From positions 1 to 35,384 of the forward strand of contig JANWIO010000043.1 of the NCBI GenBank assembly GCA_025449835.1: DNA of 35,384 nt, given 5' to 3'. Both the position numbers and the translations under genes were made by a program. Positions within the stretch are counted from its first letter, which is position 1. The number at the start of each line of letters is the position of its first letter. The notes beneath the pieces were generated by a model that searched no databases, was not told where the DNA came from, and was given only the letters and a program-made list of their open reading frames with translations. Of the stretch, positions 16,479 through 23,354 are shown piece after piece. The stretch is from Vampirovibrionales bacterium (GTDB lineage Bacteria > Cyanobacteriota > Vampirovibrionia > Vampirovibrionales > JAGQHJ01).

Positions 16479-17345
16479 ATGAATATCCCATTTACAAAGA
16501 TGCATGGTTTAGGGAACGATTTTGTTCTCGTGGAAGAGGATCAGCTGGCCCCGGATACGGATTTGGCTGAGCTGGCCAAAGATGCCTGTGATCGTCATTT
16601 TGGCATTGGGGCGGATGGACTGATTATTGTTGCTCCTCCCGATGATCCAGCACAAGATATTCAATTTAAATTTTACAACGCCGATGGCTCCCGAGCCGAG
16701 ATGTGTGGAAACGGTATCCGATGTTTTGCCCGTTATGTCAAAGATCAGGGGCTGATTAAACGCAATGACTTTAAAGTGGAGACCCTCGCCGGTATTGTTG
16801 TCCCCCGTGTTCAGACTGATGGAATGGTTACAGTAGATATGGGACGTCCTATCCTCAATCCCGAACGAATCCCGTTTAGTGGGACCACTGAATACCCCGT
16901 TTTAAACTTCCCCTTAGAGATTTCACCAGGATATGTTGTCCCCATTGCAGCCGTTGGGATGGGAAATCCCCACTGTATTATCTTCCAACAAGATTTGGAA
17001 ACACCTTTAGACTTTCAGCAAGTGGGCCCCACCATTGAACTTCACCCATTGTTCCCAGCTAAAACCAATGTAGAGTTTGTGACAGTGCTGGATCGGGAAT
17101 CGGTGGAAGTAAAGGTTTGGGAGCGAGGGGTTGGCCCTACGCTAGCTTGTGGTAGCGGTGCCTGTGCCGTGGCTGTGGCCGCTATTTTAAGAGGCCTGGT
17201 GGATGAAAAAGTTTCAGTGCATTTGCCCGGTGGCATATTAGAAATTCAATGGCTTGGCAGAGAAAATATTTTAATGACAGGGCCTGCGAGTTATGCGTTT
17301 GCAGGCATCTTCCCTTATGCTAAGCATAGTGTCATTGCACAGTAA
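16479..17345 (+). CDS. dapF: Diaminopimelate epimerase
   Basis: Converts LL- to meso-diaminopimelate for lysine and peptidoglycan synthesis. The 288-residue protein starts FTKMHGLGNDF, the standard family opening. Both catalytic cysteines are present: C76 in AEMCGNGIRCF and C224 in ACGSGACAVA. Length is slightly above the usual 270-280. I start at ATG 16479; an ATG-less extension to 16422 would add non-conserved residues. It is preceded by a TTGAAG-17-TATTAT promoter ending 6 nt before the ATG, so a leaderless mRNA is likely. The downstream exported-protein gene begins 10 nt after the stop. Confidence 0.97.
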   Translation: MNIPFTKMHGLGNDFVLVEEDQLAPDTDLAELAKDACDRHFGIGADGLIIVAPPDDPAQDIQFKFYNADGSRAEMCGNGIRCFARYVKDQGLIKRNDFKVETLAGIVVPRVQTDGMVTVDMGRPILNPERIPFSGTTEYPVLNFPLEISPGYVVPIAAVGMGNPHCIIFQQDLETPLDFQQVGPTIELHPLFPAKTNVEFVTVLDRESVEVKVWERGVGPTLACGSGACAVAVAAILRGLVDEKVSVHLPGGILEIQWLGRENILMTGPASYAFAGIFPYAKHSVIAQ

Positions 17346-17354
17346 ACCAACGAA

Positions 17355-19061
17355 ATGAAAGGGCTCCCAACCATGGGGTATGTCTCAAGAATAAACAGGA
17401 TAATGCTTGGGGGATTCGTGATTTGCGTCTTGACTTGGGTTGCTTTTGTATCAATGCCCTTTGCAAAGACAGAAACAGAACCTGCTTTCTCACCCTCATT
17501 AAAAGCCGCCATTGAGAAACTCGATGCAAAAGTAGACTTAAGAGACGATGGACTGGTGACATTTTCAAATGGCACCCAATACGTTTTAATTTCCCCTGAA
17601 ACCGCCCAACCAGTGGATCAGATCACGCTAAGTAAAACCCTTCCCAGCAACACACAACCACCGGATATTATCGTTTTTAATGACGGGCATTACCTTTTAC
17701 ACATTATTAAACTGAATGATGGCCGAAAAAGCTTTCCTATTTTGGATAATCTTCCACTTTCAGTCCGCAATGGGCTTTTGCCGCAGGATTTTTCTTTTCC
17801 CAAAGATTTTTTAATCCCCACGGTATGGAAAGCCTTGACCGGCGATTTGCTCATCCCCGGCTCCGAAAAAGACAAACAACAGACAAATTTCCCCCTGGCC
17901 ATCTTCAGCGCCCCTTCTCAAACACTGTTTAACTGGGATTTGGCTCAAAACGGTTCCACATCCCACGTTCCAGTCCCTTGTCATCCTGCAAAAATACTCT
18001 CTTCTGTAGATGCCAAGCAAGTTTTAGTGGGATGTTCTGATAGACCGGATGTTTATAGCATTGATTTTAACCATCCTGACAAGCCCTTGCAGACCTATAT
18101 CTTACAGGGAACGGTGAATAATATGGTTTTGGATAAAGCCACAAACCAATTATTTATTTCACATCCTAACTTGGCCCAAATTTCGGTTATCAACCTATCG
18201 CAACATTTACTGGAATCACCCATTACACTCGGAAAACCTGTGAGGCAACTAACCCTTTCCCCCTTTCGACAAGAACTATATGCCGTTTCTATTTTAAATT
18301 CATCTCCTCCAAAGAAACCCAATAACGCCGCTTCAGCAACTTCTCCAAAAGCAGAGAAACCGCTTCACTTTTGGCAAACACAAGCTCCCCAGGCAGTGGT
18401 TCAAAAACCCATGGGGAACCTTCAAATTGTAAACCTGAGCACTTTAAAGCTTGAAAAAACCATCCCCATCTTGCCACAAACCACCTTACTGACCATTCAG
18501 GATGAAAAGGTGTTGTGGATGATAAGCGATTCTGAAAAAGTGCTGTATGGCTTTGATTTGCGATGGCAGGAATTTACCCGGAAGATCCCACTGCCTGAAG
18601 TCCCCATTGCCATGGGAACAGACCATTATTGGCTGTATTTGCTCTTTCCAAAACAAAATGCCATTGGCCGCATGACGCTTAACACCCAACAATGGGGGGA
18701 GCCCATCGTCCTTCAGCAAAATGGTACCCCTCAAGGCATGGTGCTGGATAACATAAACAATGATGCCTATGTGCTTTCTTCAGATCCTGCTGGGGTTGAA
18801 GTGGTGAATTTAAATCGTGGACAATGGGTAGGTACTGAAACCATGACGTTTCAAGGCACGGGCCAAATGACCTGGCTTATTCCAGATTCGGACCTGCCGA
18901 GCGACACGGTGCGGATAAAATTTGCAAATGGCCGCTTGCTGCTTCAAAACGGGCCAAAGCCCCAATCGGAAAAGTCGCAGTCTGATCCCCATGACCAACC
19001 GAAAACCCATACCCCACCGGCACAGACAGGAAGCTCGTCAGATCCTGTAACAATGCAGTAA
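17355..19061 (+). CDS. Exported or membrane-anchored beta-propeller-like protein, unknown function
   Basis: The 568-residue protein has an N-terminal hydrophobic segment (about 17-37, then FAKTE) acting as signal peptide or anchor. The rest is beta-rich, with repeated blade-like segments such as NQLFISHPNLAQISVINLS, GNLQIVNLSTLKLEKTI and DAYVLSSDPAGVEVVNLN. These resemble YVTN/WD-type propellers that bind or scaffold in the periplasm. The tail (about 508-568) is hydrophilic, rich in Q, S, P and K, and is encoded opposite the 3' end of the LD-carboxypeptidase gene. The start is ATG 17355 or ATG 17373; neither has a strong Shine-Dalgarno. It probably shares the dapF transcript. I do not recognise a specific family. 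Confidence 0.7.
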   Translation: MKGLPTMGYVSRINRIMLGGFVICVLTWVAFVSMPFAKTETEPAFSPSLKAAIEKLDAKVDLRDDGLVTFSNGTQYVLISPETAQPVDQITLSKTLPSNTQPPDIIVFNDGHYLLHIIKLNDGRKSFPILDNLPLSVRNGLLPQDFSFPKDFLIPTVWKALTGDLLIPGSEKDKQQTNFPLAIFSAPSQTLFNWDLAQNGSTSHVPVPCHPAKILSSVDAKQVLVGCSDRPDVYSIDFNHPDKPLQTYILQGTVNNMVLDKATNQLFISHPNLAQISVINLSQHLLESPITLGKPVRQLTLSPFRQELYAVSILNSSPPKKPNNAASATSPKAEKPLHFWQTQAPQAVVQKPMGNLQIVNLSTLKLEKTIPILPQTTLLTIQDEKVLWMISDSEKVLYGFDLRWQEFTRKIPLPEVPIAMGTDHYWLYLLFPKQNAIGRMTLNTQQWGEPIVLQQNGTPQGMVLDNINNDAYVLSSDPAGVEVVNLNRGQWVGTETMTFQGTGQMTWLIPDSDLPSDTVRIKFANGRLLLQNGPKPQSEKSQSDPHDQPKTHTPPAQTGSSSDPVTMQ

Positions 19062-19845
19062 GGGAATAGTTCCAGTCTGCTTCAATTTCAATTTCTGTAA
19101 AGTCACACAACAAAAGCCCGGCAATGCCCTCAAACATCCCGGCAAGCTTAAGCTGGGTAAACTGACGATCTAAGCTGTAAAACTGCTCATGCCAATCTTC
19201 GATAAACAAAATGGCACCTTGGGTTTGAGGCTGATAAGGGGTACCACACAGACCGGATAATAGACTCAGATTCCCCCCAACCAATGGACCTTCGGCAACA
19301 CCTGATTTAAAGCATGTGTAAGGAGCGTTATTCGGAACAGTATAGGGATAGGTCACTTGGGCCATCACCTGCTTCCATAATGCATCCTGGCTATAGGTGT
19401 CACCTTCAATCAGATTGGACGTCAACATCGGGCCATGAAATCCAATGAGCCCTGTCCTCTGGTATATAGGGAGCAACAAACTGGTGAGGTCGCTAAAGCC
19501 GATAAATACTTTGGGGTTTGCCTGGATTAAATCCCAGTTGATTTGGGGCAAAAGCCGCATACAGCCATAGCCACCCCGGGCAGCCAAAATGCCTTGAACT
19601 TGAGGATCAGCAAAGGCCGCATGGAGATCGGCCAGCCGATGGCTATCTTCCCCAGCCAGATAATAGTGTTTGTTTCGGGCATGGGGCATCACTTTGGGAC
19701 GCAACCCAACCGACTCAATGTAAGCAATACCCGCGTCCATGTCTTCAACACTGCTGGGGCCAGCGGGAGAAATAATGGCAAGGGTATCCCCAGGTTTTAA
19801 GGCCTGGGGACGAATCGCATTCTGAGTTTTGAGAGAGAAGGTCAT
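18877..19845 (-). CDS. ldcA: LD-carboxypeptidase, peptidase family S66
   Basis: Cleaves the terminal D-alanine from tetrapeptides in peptidoglycan recycling; related MccF enzymes inactivate microcin C. The 322-residue protein opens LKPGDTLAIISPAGP and has the S66 triad: Ser118 in FIGFSDL, Glu216 in LFIEDWHE and His285 in SVGHGDQ. The motif LVGGNLSLL is also present. The C-terminal family block TFPIGALARF is encoded within the antisense overlap with the propeller-like gene, so that overlap is real coding sequence for this enzyme. The gene lies 15 nt behind the Tyr/Gly-rich gene and probably shares its transcript. With nagZ it gives the organism two muropeptide-recycling enzymes in the window. 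Confidence 0.93.
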   Translation of the reverse strand: MTFSLKTQNAIRPQALKPGDTLAIISPAGPSSVEDMDAGIAYIESVGLRPKVMPHARNKHYYLAGEDSHRLADLHAAFADPQVQGILAARGGYGCMRLLPQINWDLIQANPKVFIGFSDLTSLLLPIYQRTGLIGFHGPMLTSNLIEGDTYSQDALWKQVMAQVTYPYTVPNNAPYTCFKSGVAEGPLVGGNLSLLSGLCGTPYQPQTQGAILFIEDWHEQFYSLDRQFTQLKLAGMFEGIAGLLLCDFTEIEIEADWNYSLTALLQDLTSFLSVPVGYGFSVGHGDQTATFPIGALARFEAASGHLQILSAPCRSAGPNLE

Positions 19846-19860
19846 TCTAGCAGACTGTCA

Positions 19861-20694
19861 TTATTTCTTTCCGGCTGTTTTACTTTTGGTACTGGTTGAG
19901 TTTGATTTTCCGGAAGCTTGGGTGCTTTTCACGTTAACTTTTGAAGAGGTTTTCTGACCGTCAGCAGCGCTTTCAGAGCCAACCGCTTCGGTCTCAAAAT
20001 CTTCAAAATTGAGTGCCTCAGAACCATGTTCTTCTGTGGTCTGAACATCGCTCTTGGTGAGGAACACATTATTCCCGTCTCGAACACCGGCATAACCGGT
20101 TACGGTTTGGCTACCTTCTTTAAACAAGGGGTAAACAGGCTCGCCGGTTTTCTTATCAACCAGTGTTTCATCGGGTGTTAAGGCACTACCAGCAGAATCG
20201 CCTTTTCCCAAAAAGCCTTTTCCTGCACTATACAAACCAAAAGCGGCTAATGCATACAGCACACCTTTTTTCACCAAGCTAAAGGCACCACCGGATGACT
20301 TTTTGGCAGGCGCTTGCGGGGCAGGCTGCTGCTTGGACATCTCAGCCAAAATATCTTGTAAATTACCGGGTTCTGGGCCATGTTGCGCTGGTGAAGCGTA
20401 AGGCTCCGGTTCCGGTGCCGGTGGCTGCGGTGCATAAGCATCTTGTCCATACCCAGCCGGACTGGCGTACGGACTGTAACTACCTCCATACGGATTGTAT
20501 GTTGCGGAAGCGTTGTATCCACTACCATACGGACTGTATGCTGCCGTGGTATTGCTATAGCCACCGTACGGGTTGTACGATGCAGCATTATAGCCACTTG
20601 CTCCACCATAAGGGTTGTAGCTGGCTACCGGACTCTGCCCATAGGCAGAATACCCCGGATAACTGTAACCTGCGTTATATCCATAAGAACTCAT
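19861..20694 (-). CDS. Tyr/Gly/Pro-rich low-complexity protein with YNPYGG repeats
   Basis: I do not recognise a family. The 277-residue product has three parts. Residues 1-90 are almost only Y, G, S, P, A and N with repeats SYNPYGG/YSPYG/TYNPYGG about every 13-15 residues. A Pro/Glu-rich linker (90-130) leads to a short hydrophobic stretch (about 138-163, VLYALAAFGLYSAGKGFLG) that could be one membrane helix. The hydrophilic remainder ends in a Ser/Thr/Lys-rich tail. No signal peptide is seen. Aromatic low-complexity tracts of this type can self-associate, but that is only an idea here. The ATG follows GGGGAG by 10 nt. Repetition is also visible in the DNA at about 20440-20640. Confidence 0.75.
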   Translation of the reverse strand: MSSYGYNAGYSYPGYSAYGQSPVASYNPYGGASGYNAASYNPYGGYSNTTAAYSPYGSGYNASATYNPYGGSYSPYASPAGYGQDAYAPQPPAPEPEPYASPAQHGPEPGNLQDILAEMSKQQPAPQAPAKKSSGGAFSLVKKGVLYALAAFGLYSAGKGFLGKGDSAGSALTPDETLVDKKTGEPVYPLFKEGSQTVTGYAGVRDGNNVFLTKSDVQTTEEHGSEALNFEDFETEAVGSESAADGQKTSSKVNVKSTQASGKSNSTSTKSKTAGKK

Positions 20695-20861
20695 TTATAC
20701 GATTCTCCCCATTTCTGTAAGATGAAGTTTAACTGATTAATTAACCCCCCTCAAGTTTGGAATGTGCTAGCTGGACCCAAAATTGTCACAATTTGTAACA
20801 TATTAAGACAAATGTCGCAAACATGATGCTATTGTCCATGAAAAACCAAAAAGAAACAGTT

Positions 20862-20891
20862 TTGACAGTGAATTTTGATTATCGATATTCT
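20862..20891 (+). promoter_or_regulatory. Probable sigma-70-type promoter for fabI
   Basis: TTGACA (20862-20867), an 18-nt spacer and TATTCT (20886-20891). It would give a 5' leader of about 185 nt before fabI, long enough to contain the 45-codon open frame. No leaderless-type box precedes fabI. Confidence 0.45.
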
Positions 20892-20932
20892 GCTTTTTCT
20901 GTTTGACTCTGCTTGGAGATGCGTTTTAAAGT

Positions 20933-21070
20933 ATGCAGCCTAAGGATTTAAAACCTTTTTACCACGATGAAGATGACAGAACCAGGGTCGTCAAAGCCCC
21001 CCATGTTTTTTGCTTGAAATGGAGACGTATCCTCAGTATGATGGGGCGTGAGAAAAGACACAAATTATAA
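20933..21070 (+). CDS. Possible 45-residue upstream open frame in the fabI leader
   Basis: An open frame from ATG 20933 to TAA 21070 encodes a basic 45-residue peptide (begins MQPKDLKPFYHDEDD, ends GREKRHKL). It ends 10 nt before the fabI ATG and just before its Shine-Dalgarno site. No Shine-Dalgarno precedes it and no family is recognised. It could be a leader peptide or chance. Confidence 0.25.
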   Translation: MQPKDLKPFYHDEDDRTRVVKAPHVFCLKWRRILSMMGREKRHKL

Positions 21071-21080
21071 GGAGTCCCTG

Positions 21081-21902
21081 ATGAATCAGGTATTGGAAGA
21101 AGCCCCAGCGGAACAATCATTGGTTCCGAATTTATTAAAAGGCAAAACCGGTCTTGTTTTGGGTGTTGCCAACAAATGGAGTATCGCCTGGGCCATTGCC
21201 CAATCGCTTTCAAAAGCTGGTATGCGCCTTGCTTTTACCTATCAAGGGGAGCGTCTGCAAAAAAATGTGTCCAGTCTAGCGGAGACCTTAGGCCCTGACG
21301 TCCCACTTTATCCCTGTGACGTCACCGATGAACAACAAATTAAAGACCTATTTAAAAGTGTAGCCAACGATTTTGATGGCTTGGATTGTGTCATTCACAG
21401 TATGGCCTTTGCCAAACGAGAAGAGCTTGCTGGCGAATTCCTGAACACGTCCAAAGAGGGCTATTTAATGGCCCAAGAAATTAGTGCCTACTCACTCACG
21501 GCTGTTTGTCGTGAAGCATTGCCTCTGATGGAAAACCGGGGTGGTGGCAGTATCGTAACCCTCACCTATTATGGTGGCGAAAAAGTGGTTCCAAATTACA
21601 ACGTAATGGGTGTGGCCAAAGCGGCTCTGGAAATGAGTGTTCGCTACCTGGCTGAAGATTTAGGCCCCCGCAACATTCGGATTAACGCCATTTCGGCAGG
21701 CCCCATTAAAACATTGGCTGCCAGTGGGGTTTCTGGATTTTCCAACATTACAGAAGTGATGAAGGAAAAAGCCCCCTTACGGCGTAATATTGAAGCTGCT
21801 GAAGTGGGTGATACAGCTTTGTTTTTAGTAAGTCCTTTATCCCGTGGTATTACAGGCGAAGTTCTTCACGTAGACGCAGGGTATCACATCAAAGGATTTT
21901 AA
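21081..21902 (+). CDS. fabI: Enoyl-[acyl-carrier-protein] reductase (NADH), FabI type
   Basis: Carries out the last reduction of each fatty-acid elongation cycle; it is the triclosan target in many bacteria. The 273-residue SDR protein has the FabI-type nucleotide-binding start LVLGVANKWSIAWAIA. The active site has exactly the E. coli spacing: Y163, Y173 and K180 (TYYGG, then PNYNVMGVAK). Further family blocks are RINAISAGPIKTLAASG and GEVLHVDAGYH. I start at ATG 21081, which follows AAGGAG by 6 nt, and reject an upstream GTG at 21048 that adds 11 poorly conserved residues. Downstream the stem-loop repeat family begins within 50 bp. Confidence 0.96.
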   Translation: MNQVLEEAPAEQSLVPNLLKGKTGLVLGVANKWSIAWAIAQSLSKAGMRLAFTYQGERLQKNVSSLAETLGPDVPLYPCDVTDEQQIKDLFKSVANDFDGLDCVIHSMAFAKREELAGEFLNTSKEGYLMAQEISAYSLTAVCREALPLMENRGGGSIVTLTYYGGEKVVPNYNVMGVAKAALEMSVRYLAEDLGPRNIRINAISAGPIKTLAASGVSGFSNITEVMKEKAPLRRNIEAAEVGDTALFLVSPLSRGITGEVLHVDAGYHIKGF

Positions 21903-21928
21903 GTTTCAGAAAGGATAACTTTCAATTG

Positions 21929-22075
21929 CTGGACCCGTTCCCACCGCAGCCCCTGCCCCTGCCCCTGCCCCAAAAATAATTTTAAATGCAGGGCCTGTTC
22001 CTGCCCTGCACCGGCCCTGGTGAAATATTTTGTCTATTCCAGAGGCCGTTACCTCCTCTGGACTCCTCCCTGTTT
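21929..22075. repeat. Stem-loop repeat cluster downstream of fabI
   Basis: It contains a degenerate unit (TGGACCCGTTCCCACCGCAG, about 21930), a GCCCCT hexamer repeat (21949-21971), a perfect hairpin GCAGGGC/GCCCTGC (21988-22009), and CCAGAGG/CCTCTGG (22039-22061) with loop CCGTTACCT. The hairpins belong to the family described at 25946-26243, 29601-29794 and 30265-30350. About 34 bp around the GCAGGGC hairpin are identical to 30315-30348. Confidence 0.75.
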
Positions 22076-22087
22076 CTAAAAATAGGG

Positions 22088-22939
22088 TTAAAATAGGGTT
22101 TCAGAAGGGTTTTCTAAGGCCATCTTTCCTCGGGCTGTGAGCTGATAACCATCAAAGGAACACCGCACCAAATTCTTTTGCTCAAGGGTTTTTAAGCCTT
22201 CATAAATCGCCTGATTCATTTTGACCGTTGAGGTGGTTCTATCAAGGGTTGCCACTTGGGTTTCAAACAGAATGTCAGAAAAAGGAATGGTTTGTTGTGG
22301 AGAGCGAACCGTTCGATAAAGTGCCCCCAAAGGGCCTTTTCGGCCATTATATTGTTCAATATTCTGTTGAGTGATTTTACCCACGGCCTGAAGCACTTTA
22401 AACCCAAGACGTTGAACGTCTGTGCCAAAAGTGGCATTGAAAACAATGCGGTCACTGGTATCAAGGGGATGAATTAGCTCCAACGCTTCTCGGCCACGAT
22501 CGGTTACATAAAACGAGGCATAACCATTTGTTTTCAACAAATTTCGGGTTAGCAGCGCCTGAGTACCATCAGCAAGGGCACTATCCGAGAGGTTATGCGG
22601 GGCCGTTTTCTCTCTTATTTCATCAAAAAGCCGGAAAAAGGGAATACCTTTAAAATCCGTCATATCCAAATATCGACGATACAAAAACCCTTTTATCCCT
22701 GTCTTTTGATAATACTTCTGGTGATACTTTTGTTCTAAATCGGCAACAGTCGCCAGAATTTTGGCGCCCAGTTGAGGAATTTTACTGTCGTAGGAATAAT
22801 TCAGCGCATCATGATCACTAAGCGTAATGGGACCCGTAACAACCGATGGCTTTTTCCCCTGAAACCGAGCGGCTCTCGCCTGACTGGCCGAGCTGTGTAA
22901 ACCGGTATTCTGTTTTAATTGAATGGGAACGATTTGCAT
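22088..22939 (-). CDS. Unknown protein made of two homologous halves (winged-helix-like)
   Basis: I do not recognise a named family. The 283-residue protein consists of a short N-terminal region and two similar halves, residues 54-154 and 175-276. Both contain a pattern LGxKxLxxV, then GxKGxLxxLYR, IPFxxxxxE and an ending Y(V/L)T(D/A)RGxxALE. The ending resembles the wing of winged-helix domains, so a DNA-binding or protein-interaction role is possible. No signal peptide or membrane helix is seen. The start is ATG 22939, preceded by GGAGGAAGG; a TTG 21 nt upstream contains the ribosome-binding site and is rejected. Confidence 0.75.
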   Translation of the reverse strand: MQIVPIQLKQNTGLHSSASQARAARFQGKKPSVVTGPITLSDHDALNYSYDSKIPQLGAKILATVADLEQKYHQKYYQKTGIKGFLYRRYLDMTDFKGIPFFRLFDEIREKTAPHNLSDSALADGTQALLTRNLLKTNGYASFYVTDRGREALELIHPLDTSDRIVFNATFGTDVQRLGFKVLQAVGKITQQNIEQYNGRKGPLGALYRTVRSPQQTIPFSDILFETQVATLDRTTSTVKMNQAIYEGLKTLEQKNLVRCSFDGYQLTARGKMALENPSETLF

Positions 22940-23171
22940 ATCCCTTCCTCCAATTTGCACCTGATTTTTATTTCATATCATGAAAATCAACGCCCAAATA
23001 GCACTGGGCAATAAAAGTTTACGGCTGTTATCGAGCCAATGACATCTCTTTCAAAGATTTGATTGAAATGTACCATCATCCTTCTTCTTCTCCTATCCGA
23101 ACCCTTAATTATTCACCGGAAAAACGTCCCATTCTCATTGCCCGTTATTGCAAAAGACAAGGAGTATGGCC
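22940..23171. other. Spacer without a confident gene
   Basis: About 230 bp between the two-repeat protein and the possible small gene at 23172. A 46-codon open frame starts at ATG 23070 and ends near 23210, but it lacks a Shine-Dalgarno and recognisable content. No promoter or hairpin convinces me. Confidence 0.4.
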
Positions 23172-23354
23172 ATGCACATTTCAATACAGTCTTATCCACT
23201 TCACCTAAAGACCATTCTAACCTATGAGTATCGAGCTTTAGGGGATCTTCTGGGGTTTACGCAAAAGTTTCTCTTTACCCAGCAGGTTATCCCCTTATAT
23301 AGCGTCCAAAAGGTCTACAGCCATTATTCAATCTCAGTGATTAAGAGATCGTGA
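23172..23354 (+). CDS. Possible 60-residue protein of unknown function
   Basis: Begins at ATG 23172, 7 nt after AAGGAG, and ends at 23354, overlapping the end of pyrC by 14 bp tail to tail. The product (MHISIQSYPLHLKTILTYEY at the start) has no recognised domain. The good ribosome-binding site argues for it; the short length and lack of any known relative argue against it. Confidence 0.35.
   Translation: MHISIQSYPLHLKTILTYEYRALGDLLGFTQKFLFTQQVIPLYSVQKVYSHYSISVIKRS

Larger units (their letters stand above)
20695..21080. other. Gene-poor spacer between the Tyr/Gly-rich gene and fabI
   Basis: This 386-bp divergent spacer holds the likely fabI promoter, the fabI ribosome-binding site and a possible 45-codon open frame. 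Near 20782-20800 is the imperfect dyad ATTGTcacAATttgtaaca, which could be an operator; I cannot assign a regulator. Confidence 0.5.

Noticed and set aside
20295-20736. Plus-strand open frames opposite the Tyr/Gly-rich gene
   Set aside because: They are mirror products of the repetitive YNPYGG coding DNA, with no ribosome-binding site.
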